From assembly GCA_023475715.1 (NCBI GenBank), contig JAMCVO010000183.1, positions 1 to 13,788 of the forward strand: a stretch of DNA of 13,788 bases, in the 5' to 3' direction. The position numbers were made by a program, and so were the translations under genes. Source of the DNA: Actinomycetota bacterium (GTDB taxonomy: Bacteria > Actinomycetota > Humimicrobiia > Humimicrobiales > Humimicrobiaceae). This document shows, piece by piece, positions 1 through 6,242 of this stretch (the first letter of the stretch is position 1; the number at the start of each line of letters is the position of its first letter). The notes under the pieces were generated by a model. That model saw only the letters and a list, made by a program, of their open reading frames with translations, was not told the DNA's origin and made no database searches.

Positions 1-797
1 TTCAGATATGCCGCCTTTGTGCCTTTTATATCTTCTCTGACTTTTTCTACACATTCTAGTGTCTTTTTTAATCTGTCACCTTTAAAATAATTACGCCTGA
101 AGTCCCCTTCTTCAAATACTGTATTAATGGTATATTTACCAGTAAGTGAACCTTCATCAAAAGGAACTCGGCCTATTATGCCAATGTTGTGCTTTTCTGC
201 AGTTGGTAAAAATTCAGCAGCAGGTTCTTGTTCAAAAATATTATATATTACCTCAACAACATCGACTAATCCATTTTTCATAAGATCTATAACACTGTTC
301 TGGTCATGTTCGGGAGTTGAAATTCCTATATAATCTATTTTTCCTTCGTTTTTTAATTTTTCAAGTATTTTAATAGGTGTTGGGTTGTTGTTCCATGCAC
401 GTGTCCAGGTGTGCATAAGTAGTATATCTATTTTATCTACATCAAGATTTTTTAATCTCTCATTTACATTATTTCTAATATAACTTTCAGGATAGCGATC
501 TTCAGCTAAACTATATGGTGAAGGTGGCCAAGTTCCTGGAAGAGGTGGTGTTTTAGTAGCAATATAGATTTTTTTACCAATATCTTTAATGAATTTTCCA
601 ATTATTTTCTCACTTTTACCATTACCATATCCTGCAGCTGTGTCTATGAAATTAACCCCTTTTTCGATAGCGGTATGCAAAGCCTTGGTTGAATCTTCAT
701 CACTCTGGGTGCCCCAACTTCCTCCACCAATTTGCCATGCGCCAAAACCAATTTCAGATACTTTATACCCTGTTTTACCCATTATCCTGTATTTCAT
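1..797 (-). CDS. Aldo/keto reductase, 3' end cut by window edge
   Basis: This is an NAD(P)H-dependent oxidoreductase of the aldo/keto reductase superfamily, a cytosolic (alpha/beta)8 barrel that reduces aldehydes or ketones. I read the frame directly: it starts MKYRIMGKTGYKVSEIGFG and stays open for 265 codons to the window edge, so the C-terminal cofactor-binding part is missing. The usual catalytic tetrad is visible: D52 and Y57 (IDTAAGYG), K82 (IATK) and H129 (LLMHTW). The ATG at 797 is preceded by GGAGGT at 805-810, a strong ribosome binding site. The physiological substrate cannot be told from sequence. The gene is separated from the toxin-antitoxin pair by 364 bp, so it probably has its own promoter. 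A weak TTGTAA-17-TAATAT candidate lies at 910-938 on the minus strand. Confidence 0.93.
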   Translation of the reverse strand, partial: MKYRIMGKTGYKVSEIGFGAWQIGGGSWGTQSDEDSTKALHTAIEKGVNFIDTAAGYGNGKSEKIIGKFIKDIGKKIYIATKTPPLPGTWPPSPYSLAEDRYPESYIRNNVNERLKNLDVDKIDILLMHTWTRAWNNNPTPIKILEKLKNEGKIDYIGISTPEHDQNSVIDLMKNGLVDVVEVIYNIFEQEPAAEFLPTAEKHNIGIIGRVPFDEGSLTGKYTINTVFEEGDFRRNYFKGDRLKKTLECVEKVREDIKGTKAAYL

Positions 798-1012
798 AAT
801 AAATACCTCCGTTAAAATAAAGATTTAGAAATTAATTACTTGAAAAGTTCTTTTTTCCATTTTTAAATTTATACCTTCTAAAAAGAATATGATGTTAATA
901 TACAAAAATATATTAATTATTTTTTACATTATTTACAAGTTGAAAAAGATGTTGAAAATCTGTAAAAAGTTAAAATTAAAATATTAGTAATGAAGTCAAG
1001 TAACTGTGCCAG

Positions 1013-1068
1013 AATGAATAGAATTTTATCTCTTGTGCTCCAGCATAGGAGATAAAATTCTATTCGTT
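1013..1068. repeat. Long inverted repeat / hairpin
   Basis: GAATAGAATTTTATCTC at 1016-1032 is the exact reverse complement of 1049-1065. The pairing extends outward to 1013/1068 through one G-T wobble. The 16-nt loop contains a second small inverted repeat (TGCT-CC-AGCA, 1036-1045). Neither side has a clear T-tract, so it is not a textbook intrinsic terminator. It could be a decayed miniature element, an mRNA 3' stem for the PIN toxin transcript, or an operator. It abuts the 47-bp dispersed repeat. Confidence 0.7.
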
Positions 1069-1114
1069 ATAAACTAAAAATGCTTAAAAGATGTGTTTAA
1101 ATTTCTAATAAGAT
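1068..1114 (+). repeat. Dispersed direct repeat, copy 1
   Basis: This 47-bp stretch matches 6087-6133 in the same orientation with three mismatches (positions 1082, 1102 and 1105). It begins TATAAACTAAAAAT and contains TTAAAAGATGTGTTTAA. The two copies lie 5,019 bp apart and bracket the toxin-antitoxin pair, the gene remnants, the 4Fe-4S protein, the serine hydrolase and the CPBP-like protein. No transposase is seen beside either copy. Confidence 0.75.
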
Positions 1115-1161
1115 TTGTGTAATTTATCGCTTAATCCTGTATAAATATTCATACATCCAAA

Positions 1162-1572
1162 TTACTGAGCAGAAAATTTTTCAAAGCTCCAGAAATCCCT
1201 TGGGGATAAAACATTAATATTTTTATAGTTCCCGACTGTTAATAAGTCTTTATCACCGGTAACTATACAATCCACTTTTTTAAATGTAGCAGCAGCTAAT
1301 AAATTATCGTCATCTGCATCCCTTGATATTATTTTATTTAGTTTTTTATATTTTCCCACATTTATAAAATTTGATTTTATGAAATTAATTACTTCACTAA
1401 CTTCTTTGTCATTGTATTCAAAATTATTTTTAAGATTTTTTTTAACCTCTTCTATTATAAAATCTGAAGTGTAAATTTTATGATGGGTCAGACAATATTC
1501 CATAAGCTCAGCTGCATGCCCATGTGTAATAAAAGCAGAAATTATTACGTTGGTATCCAAAAATATTTTCAT
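1162..1572 (-). CDS. PIN-domain toxin of a type II toxin-antitoxin pair
   Basis: This is a 136-residue PIN-domain protein of the COG1569-like putative toxin family, expected to be a Mg2+-dependent ribonuclease held inactive by its antitoxin. The acidic active-site set is visible: D6 in FLDTN, E41/E42 in the first helical half, the cluster D85-D89 (RDADDDN) and D107 in GDKDLL. Length is normal for a stand-alone PIN toxin. The start ATG (1570-1572) overlaps the end of the ribbon-helix-helix gene by four bases (ATGA), typical of translationally coupled TA pairs. Family membership is clear. RNase activity and RNA target are inferred from the family, and the catalytic residues look intact, so the toxin may be active. 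Confidence 0.9.
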   Translation of the reverse strand: MKIFLDTNVIISAFITHGHAAELMEYCLTHHKIYTSDFIIEEVKKNLKNNFEYNDKEVSEVINFIKSNFINVGKYKKLNKIISRDADDDNLLAAATFKKVDCIVTGDKDLLTVGNYKNINVLSPRDFWSFEKFSAQ

Positions 1573-1787
1573 GAAATTAACTTATAAACATCATCTTCGG
1601 AAAATATTTTTGCTTTTTCAGCTTTTGGAATCATTAAATTTCTGATTCTTCTAAATTCAAGTACAGAAAAATATTGTTTTAAAGCAGTCTTTATAATTTC
1701 ACTTCTATTTATATTTTCTTCAGAAGCAATTTCATCAAGTTTTTTAGCACATTTATTTGTTAGACTGATAGTAACAGTTTCTCTCAT
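1569..1787 (-). CDS. Ribbon-helix-helix (CopG-like) antitoxin
   Basis: This 72-residue protein has an N-terminal beta strand (ETVTISLT, residues 3-10) followed by two helices (CAKKLDEIASEE and NRSEIIKTALKQYF). That is the layout of a CopG/Arc-type ribbon-helix-helix DNA-binding dimer. The C-terminal third (from about residue 45) would be the toxin-neutralising tail. It lies directly upstream of, and overlaps, the PIN toxin gene, so it is the likely antitoxin and autorepressor. The ATG at 1787 is preceded by GGAG about nine bases upstream, and an extended -10 box inside a palindrome lies at 1811-1835. No other role fits as well. Confidence 0.88.
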   Translation of the reverse strand: MRETVTISLTNKCAKKLDEIASEENINRSEIIKTALKQYFSVLEFRRIRNLMIPKAEKAKIFSEDDVYKLIS

Positions 1788-1810
1788 TTTGATAGCTCCA
1801 ATCCATATTA

Positions 1811-1835
1811 AACTGTATTACATTATAACACAGTT
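1811..1835 (-). promoter_or_regulatory. Extended -10 promoter inside a palindromic operator
   Basis: On the minus strand TGTTATAAT (1822-1830) is a perfect -10 hexamer with the TGn extension, about 35 bases before the antitoxin ATG. It sits in the centre of an imperfect palindrome: AACTGT at 1811-1816 pairs with ACAGTT at 1830-1835, and 10 of the 12 base pairs match across the 25-bp site. No good -35 box is present, as expected for an extended -10 promoter. A dyad over the -10 box ahead of a ribbon-helix-helix gene is the usual arrangement for TA autorepression. Repressor binding itself is inferred. Confidence 0.6.
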
Positions 1836-1837
1836 AG

Positions 1838-2065
1838 GGCTCAACAGAAAGAGGGATTTTTATATCTGGAAAATTAGAAACTACAATAAGATGGTTATTT
1901 ATTATAAATGGGATACTGGGTATTGGTGGAATGATTGGTTATGCAACAGGTTTGAATATGAATGTATTGTTTGGTGGACTTATTACATGGGATATTGTAA
2001 TGCCTGCTTTAAGTATTTTACTTGCTATTCTTTTCAAGAAATTAAAAAATACAAGAATTAATTGA
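1838..2065 (+). pseudogene. Membrane protein fragment, C-terminal remnant
   Basis: This frame is open for 75 codons between TAG (1835-1837) and TGA (2063-2065) and has no good start codon. It reads like the end of a membrane protein, with hydrophobic stretches RWLFIINGILGIGGMIGYAT and DIVMPALSILLAILFKK, then a charged tail. There is no ATG before residue 32, so I treat it as a truncated remnant; the parent family was not recognised. A shorter start at the internal ATG cannot be excluded. It stands 16 bp upstream of the flavodoxin fragment on the same strand, as if both came from one former operon. Confidence 0.4.
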
Positions 2066-2081
2066 AAAAAAGGAATTTAAA

Positions 2082-2237
2082 TTGAATATTTTAATAGCCT
2101 TTGCAACAAGATTTGGTTGTAGTGAAAAATGTGCTAAAAAACTTGAAGAGAAACTTTCAAATAATGTGGAAGTTATAAATTTAAGAAATAACATTAATAT
2201 AAACAAAAATTTTTTTAAATATCCAATATTATTTTAA
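2082..2237 (+). pseudogene. Truncated flavodoxin-domain protein
   Basis: The 51-codon frame starts at TTG with an AAGGAA-type ribosome binding site six bases upstream. It reads MNILIAFATRFGCSEKCAKK, followed by a helix and a second strand. This matches the first strand, FMN phosphate loop (ATRFGCSEK) and first helix of flavodoxin-domain proteins of the HemG-like protoporphyrinogen dehydrogenase type, normally about 150-170 residues. The frame then degenerates into NININKNFFKYPILF and stops, so only the N-terminal third survives and no later flavodoxin motif is visible downstream. It is probably non-functional. Family recognition is by eye. Confidence 0.5.
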
Positions 2238-2460
2238 TTAAATTGCTATCAGCTGACCAAGGTGTGAAATTTCGAACCAGATTATAAAGATAATTAATCC
2301 TAAAGACCTTTTTTGTAATTAATAATTTAGAATACTTAATTCGGTTGGAGATTGTAAAGTTCGAAACAAATTATTAATCTTAAATGAAGATATTTTTATA
2401 ACTGGTTTTGTATAAACAATTTCTCACTCACTTGAAATAATATATACTGAACTTTATATT
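2238..2460. other. Intergenic region with degenerate tandem units
   Basis: No gene is supported here. Two diverged units 89 bp apart share 16 of 19 bases (2267-2285 and 2356-2374, core TTCGAAMCA) and are followed in both cases by a TTAATCYTAAA-like run. They lie between the flavodoxin remnant and the end of the 4Fe-4S gene. The DNA is very AT-rich, so part of the likeness may be chance. Confidence 0.3.
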
Positions 2461-3186
2461 TTACATTCCCTTACTAAAAGAATATTTAATCACACCTTTT
2501 TTACAGTTATCCACACAGGTGCCGCAAAGGATGCACTCAGAATTTTCCATCTTTTTACTTCTTACCATATTATTTACATCCAAACTCATTGGACAATGCT
2601 TAGTGCAGGTCTTACAGTCAGTGCATTTTTCTTGTTGAGCTTTTAACCTTAAGGATGGCCACTTAAAAAGATTTCTAAATTTTCTGCCTCCGATCATAAA
2701 AGGAGAAATCCAGCAACCATAATGACAAAGTGCCCTTTTCCCTACTGTAAAGGAAAGAATTATGGTTAGAATTACTATAATAAGATACATAAAAAGTGCA
2801 TATATATCCGATATAGAAAATCCAAATGTAGTCTGGTAGGTAAAATCAGCCCTCTTAAATCCACCAGCAGTTACTGCCATATAAATAATTATAGCAATCC
2901 AGGGTACCCATATAATATATCTTATCCAGTTATATTTATTATTTACATCTTTATCTCTTGCTAAAAAACTTGCCTCCTGAATACCTGATAGAGGGCAGAA
3001 CCATGCACAGAAACCTCTTCCTAAAAATAAGGAAGACAAAAAAAGAACCGCAAAAACTATAAAACTGCCCGATATTACTCCCTCAGAAGCTCCCATGATA
3101 ATAAGGTATGGAGAAAAGTAATAAAATATTACAGGTAGTAAAAGAAAAGTAACAAGAATTATTCCCTTTCTAACTTTTTGCCTCAT
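2461..3186 (-). CDS. NapH-like membrane 4Fe-4S ferredoxin protein
   Basis: This 241-residue integral membrane iron-sulfur protein resembles the NapH/NosR/CcoG-like group that passes electrons between the quinone pool or membrane and soluble partners. Hydrophobic helices lie at about 9-31, 37-56, 88-107 and 127-148. Two cytosolic cysteine pairs characteristic of the group follow transmembrane segments: C60-x3-C64-P (GRGFCAWFCP) and C154-x3-C158 (CHYGCW). The C-terminal domain carries two ferredoxin motifs: C188-x2-C191-x2-C194-x3-C198-P and C218-x2-C221-x2-C224-x3-C228. The ATG at 3186 has AAGGAAG about nine bases upstream. No nitrate, nitrous oxide or cytochrome maturation genes are nearby, so the electron acceptor is unknown. 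A flavodoxin remnant lies just beyond it. Confidence 0.88.
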   Translation of the reverse strand: MRQKVRKGIILVTFLLLPVIFYYFSPYLIIMGASEGVISGSFIVFAVLFLSSLFLGRGFCAWFCPLSGIQEASFLARDKDVNNKYNWIRYIIWVPWIAIIIYMAVTAGGFKRADFTYQTTFGFSISDIYALFMYLIIVILTIILSFTVGKRALCHYGCWISPFMIGGRKFRNLFKWPSLRLKAQQEKCTDCKTCTKHCPMSLDVNNMVRSKKMENSECILCGTCVDNCKKGVIKYSFSKGM

Positions 3187-3243
3187 TATCAGTCTTCCTT
3201 TCTATTTTGAAGATAATAAAATACTAATTCCTATAAAAATAAA

Positions 3244-3278
3244 TTTTCAATAATCATACTTATAAATTAGATTGAAAA
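3244..3278 (-). terminator. Weak AT-rich stem after serine hydrolase gene
   Basis: TTTTCAAT (3244-3251) and ATTGAAAA (3271-3278) form an 8-bp stem with a 19-nt loop just past the stop codon of the serine hydrolase. On the minus strand it is followed by TTTATTTTTAT. The stem is poor in GC, so termination would be weak. The same DNA could hold a -35 box (TTGAAA) for the 4Fe-4S gene, with TAGTAT 18 bases further on. Confidence 0.25.
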
Positions 3279-3285
3279 ATAATTA

Positions 3286-4824
3286 TTAATTATATTTTTT
3301 AATAAACCTATTAGGAAATATTAACTTTATGCTAAGTACTGTTCTCAGAATTCCCCATATTAATGCCGAAAAAGCGCTGAACAAAGTCAAAATACTAAGA
3401 TCCGGTTGGTATAATATCGATGTAAGAATTGTCATACCATTCAGTTGAAGATTATAGAGCAGAAAAAATACCAATATTAATTCAATAATTAAGGGAAGCC
3501 CAACTTTAAATAAAAAAGGAAAAAACTTGAGTGGAATTTTAATAAATCCTCTAGCCCATAACTTTAATCTTCGAGCTGACATGATAACCCATATGATTTG
3601 TAAAACTATAAGGATAAGCAGTCCGATAAATCTGGGTAGAAAAAAGGAATTCTTATTTGGTGATATGAGCTCAGTATTATTCATTATATTCATTATATTT
3701 GGCTCAATTGAGTATAACCGTTCATCAAAACTGCCTGTATTGACATTGAATAGAACCACTACTCCAATTTTATTCTTTGTATCTATACCAAAGGTACTTC
3801 CATAATCAGGCACTGAACCGTTATGAGATAAAAACTCATCTTTTACCACCCAGCCCATTGCATAATTTTCTAGTGCAGGATGATGGAGTTCATAAATACC
3901 CTGGGCAGATACCAATCTCTGTTTATTATAGATCCCGTCATTTATATGAAGCATTAAAAAATGCGCCAAATCTTCTGTGCTGCTTATATACCACCCGGCT
4001 GGAAAATGACGATAAGAATAAGGCAAATTATGAGTATGTATGGGAAAACCAAACCAATAGCGGTATCCAGTCGCCAGCCCATGCTTAAAGGCTTCGTCTT
4101 TTGAGGAATAGCTATTATACATTTCAAGGGGTTTATAAATATTTTCCTGAATATAGGATTGAAATGATTGATTAGAAACAGATTGTATAATCATACCAAC
4201 AATTTGGTAATTAGCATTAGCATATTCATAAACTGTACCTGGTTCATGGCTAATAACAACAGAGCTAAAAGAACGAATCTGGTCTTCTAATGCATGATCG
4301 CTTGTATCGTTGTATGCTTGAGACCATGTCCCAGCACTAAATGGGATGCCGCTTGCATGGTTTAAGAGCATCCGAACGGTTATTTTTGCCGATTTGTCTT
4401 TATCTGCCAGGCTAAACCAGGAAAGGTAATACTGTACAGGTTTGTCTAAAGTGACTTTGCCTGCATCGACCAATTGCATTAAAGCTGCAGCAGTTATGGA
4501 TTTTCCCGTAGAACCTATTATGAATGGGGTTTGTGGAGTAACTGGTCTTCCTGAAGGGTCTGCCACTCCAAAACCCTTCATATAGATTATTTTGTCACCC
4601 TGGACGATCGATAATGCCAGACCCGGGATCCGGTATTCTTTCATTTTTGATTCAATGTAGCTATCTATTTCATTGGTTTTATTAATATCAATATTTGTAT
4701 CCTGGTATATAGAGGTAGTTTGTGAATCACTTTCAGATATACTTATAGATTTACACGAAGAAATTAAATAAATAACAGATAAAGATATTAAAATTATTAA
4801 TATTTTCTTTATTATATTTTTCAA
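3286..4824 (-). CDS. Beta-lactamase-family serine hydrolase, membrane anchored
   Basis: This 512-residue protein has a class C beta-lactamase/PBP4*-type serine hydrolase domain at about 55-365. It probably acts outside the membrane on peptidoglycan peptides, D-amino acid peptides or esters. Residues 1-24 form a lipoprotein signal with lipobox ISSC (C24). Catalytic motifs are S105-T-G-K108 (SxxK), Y201-A-N203 (YxN) and H334-N-G336 in the place of KTG. Three further transmembrane segments follow (about 397-416, 440-460 and 475-498), so the domain is tethered at both ends. The start is TTG at 4822-4824 and I see no clear ribosome binding site; a later start would remove the signal peptide. It lies 51 bp after the CPBP-like gene and is probably co-transcribed with it. 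True beta-lactamase activity is unlikely, because this family is much broader than AmpC. Confidence 0.9.
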   Translation of the reverse strand: MKNIIKKILIILISLSVIYLISSCKSISISESDSQTTSIYQDTNIDINKTNEIDSYIESKMKEYRIPGLALSIVQGDKIIYMKGFGVADPSGRPVTPQTPFIIGSTGKSITAAALMQLVDAGKVTLDKPVQYYLSWFSLADKDKSAKITVRMLLNHASGIPFSAGTWSQAYNDTSDHALEDQIRSFSSVVISHEPGTVYEYANANYQIVGMIIQSVSNQSFQSYIQENIYKPLEMYNSYSSKDEAFKHGLATGYRYWFGFPIHTHNLPYSYRHFPAGWYISSTEDLAHFLMLHINDGIYNKQRLVSAQGIYELHHPALENYAMGWVVKDEFLSHNGSVPDYGSTFGIDTKNKIGVVVLFNVNTGSFDERLYSIEPNIMNIMNNTELISPNKNSFFLPRFIGLLILIVLQIIWVIMSARRLKLWARGFIKIPLKFFPFLFKVGLPLIIELILVFFLLYNLQLNGMTILTSILYQPDLSILTLFSAFSALIWGILRTVLSIKLIFPNRFIKKYN

Positions 4825-4875
4825 GGTAAATTACTGATCTATAAGCAGGTGTTATTATTGAAACAATTAATTAAT

Positions 4876-5691
4876 TTAACTTTTAACAAACAACTGGCTT
4901 AAGAAAATTCCAAGGCCGCTTCCTAACCAGAGAATTAAAACATTCCTGCGATTCAAATAGATAATGGTTAATATAAAAACTCCTATAAAAATATAATAGA
5001 ATTGCACTCCTTCATACCAGTACTCAGGATTTGACATTTCATGAATTGTATACATTGCAGCAATAATTAAAGGAGTTAACCACCTGCCAGTTTTATAAGA
5101 AAGTCTTTCCGCAAGAAATCCGAAATAAAATAGATTCTCAACAGAAGAGCCCGGGTTTGCAAATATGCGGTCCATCCCGGATATAAAAGCACTAAGAGGA
5201 GAAAGATAAAATGGAGTTTTATTTAAAATCAGCGGTATAAGCTTAGGAAGAAAAGTTAATAATCCAACGATGACAATATATATTATATCTATTTTCCAAC
5301 CTTTTGATCTGATACCAAGTTCTGAGAGGTTAAATCGCCAATGTAAATAACCAAGAATTAATATTGCCACTGCTGGAATATAAGTTAAATAATACCGCAA
5401 TGTAATGGCAACAATAGCAGCAATCAAAGGAAGCATGAAATCAATTTTACGAACAGTCTTCCAACCTTTAACAATAATTAATGGGATGGTAAGGAAAATA
5501 ATTGAATATAAAAAAAATCCATATAATAAAGCCTTAATATTTGAATAAGTCCAGTTGTGGACATCTTTTCCAAGAATAAAAGGAATTGTATTATTATTGA
5601 TTATATTTACAACAATAAAAATCCCCCATAATATCAGTGCTTGAAGAACTAATTTTTTAATTTCGGGTTTTGTAATTTCTGCTTTTTCCAA
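4876..5691 (-). CDS. CPBP-like intramembrane protease homologue
   Basis: This is a 271-residue polytopic membrane protein with about seven or eight hydrophobic segments. The C-terminal half fits the CPBP (CAAX protease and bacteriocin-processing) family: NLSELGIR at 121-128, VENLFYFGFLAER at 184-196 where the family has an EExxxR motif, and IHE at 216-218 as the histidine motif. The second glutamate of the EE pair is an asparagine (E185-N186) and the arginine is displaced, so catalysis is doubtful; it may be a non-proteolytic homologue or a diverged subfamily. The only start is a TTG at 5691 just after in-frame stops, without a visible ribosome binding site. A TTGACA-18-TACTAT promoter lies about 75 bases upstream. 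It probably leads a two-gene unit with the serine hydrolase. Confidence 0.65.
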   Translation of the reverse strand: MEKAEITKPEIKKLVLQALILWGIFIVVNIINNNTIPFILGKDVHNWTYSNIKALLYGFFLYSIIFLTIPLIIVKGWKTVRKIDFMLPLIAAIVAITLRYYLTYIPAVAILILGYLHWRFNLSELGIRSKGWKIDIIYIVIVGLLTFLPKLIPLILNKTPFYLSPLSAFISGMDRIFANPGSSVENLFYFGFLAERLSYKTGRWLTPLIIAAMYTIHEMSNPEYWYEGVQFYYIFIGVFILTIIYLNRRNVLILWLGSGLGIFLSQLFVKS

Positions 5692-5767
5692 TTTTATTTA
5701 TTAGAAAAATTTTTATAAGGCTATGTATTATTTTTTTATTAATATTAGTACTATAAAATTAGTAGTA

Positions 5768-5797
5768 ATAGTATTATTCTTTCATAATTTTTGTCAA
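5768..5797 (-). promoter_or_regulatory. Candidate promoter for CPBP-like/serine hydrolase unit
   Basis: A perfect -35 box TTGACA (5792-5797, minus strand) is followed after 18 bases by TACTAT (5768-5773), which matches four of six -10 positions. The start point would be near 5761, about 70 bases before the TTG start of the CPBP-like gene. The region is AT-rich, so the -10 match alone would mean little. Confidence 0.4.
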
Positions 5798-5800
5798 TAA

Positions 5801-5971
5801 GAATTTAGAGATTTTAATAAAGCTAATAGATTAAAAAGATTTATTGACACTGCAAAATCAACAATTCAAAAAATAAAGCTGACTCCGAAAGCTATCTTGA
5901 CGCCTATGGAAAACCACTGTAATGCATACTATCACTTAAATATTAATTATTTTTCAAACATAAACTGCTAA
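5801..5971 (+). pseudogene. Possible plus-strand gene tail, unidentified
   Basis: This frame is open for 56 codons after TAA (5798-5800) and ends at TAA (5969-5971). It reads like a real soluble protein tail with balanced composition: ANRLKRFIDTAKSTIQKIKL, then TPKAILTPMENHCNAYYHLN. It has no usable start, so I take it as a remnant rather than a gene. I do not recognise the family. It has the same strand as the remnants at 1838-2237 and precedes the plus-strand terminator at 6201-6242. The evidence is only the protein-like character of the reading frame. Confidence 0.25.
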
Positions 5972-6200
5972 TATATTAACTACCACTTAGATTATTTACA
6001 AACCAAAAAAGTTATTGCAAAATCTAACATAATTTTAGATTAAAATATTCTATAAAGAGCTTTAGAAATTGTGGCAGGAGCCGAGATATAAACTAAAAAT
6101 ACTTAAAAGATGTGTTTAAAGTTGTAATAAGATAATTTTTTTAAAAATGTTTAGAAATTTGACAAAATAATATAATTACTCTATATTTAGAATATAAGTT
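5972..6200. other. Intergenic AT-rich region
   Basis: No coding frame is supported. It contains the second copy of the 47-bp repeat (6087-6133) and a small AT-rich stem, AATCTAA/TTAGATT (6021-6041). With the gene tail at 5801-5971, it makes up most of the 540-bp gap between the CPBP-like and DUF3800 genes. Confidence 0.5.
6087..6133 (+). repeat. Dispersed direct repeat, copy 2
   Basis: This copy matches 1068-1114 at 44 of 47 positions in the same orientation. Unlike copy 1 it has no long hairpin on its left; instead it is preceded by GTGGCAGGAGCCGAGA. Both copies sit in gene-free DNA. Confidence 0.75.
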
Positions 6201-6242
6201 TAGCGGGTGTGGGTCTCTTGTCCATGACCCGCTATTTTTTTT
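6201..6242 (+). terminator. Strong intrinsic terminator reading plus strand
   Basis: TAGCGGGT (6201-6208) pairs with ACCCGCTA (6227-6234), an 8-bp GC-rich stem, followed at once by eight T residues (6235-6242). An alternative inner stem is GGGTC/GACCC (6211-6215 with 6226-6230). The polarity is plus strand, yet no intact plus-strand gene lies upstream. On the minus strand the stem contains the stop codon of the DUF3800 gene but has no T-run after it, so it could serve that gene only as an mRNA-end stem. Confidence 0.6.

Larger units (their letters stand above)
798..1161. other. Intergenic region with hairpin and repeat
   Basis: No coding frame is convincing here. The stretch holds a long perfect hairpin (1013-1068), one copy of a 47-bp dispersed repeat (1068-1114) and, towards the left gene, very AT-rich DNA with only a weak promoter candidate for the aldo/keto reductase. 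Confidence 0.6.

Noticed and set aside
1789..2061. 90-codon plus-strand frame starting at ATG 1789
   Set aside because: Its translation has an implausible Tyr/Trp/Cys-rich composition and overlaps the antitoxin promoter; another frame of the same DNA reads as a membrane protein tail.
3777..4088. 103-codon plus-strand frame
   Set aside because: Antisense shadow of the serine hydrolase, whose catalytic motifs lie in the minus frame.
6201..6242. tRNA-like GC-rich patch
   Set aside because: It is too short, and its single stem with a T-run is explained by an intrinsic terminator.
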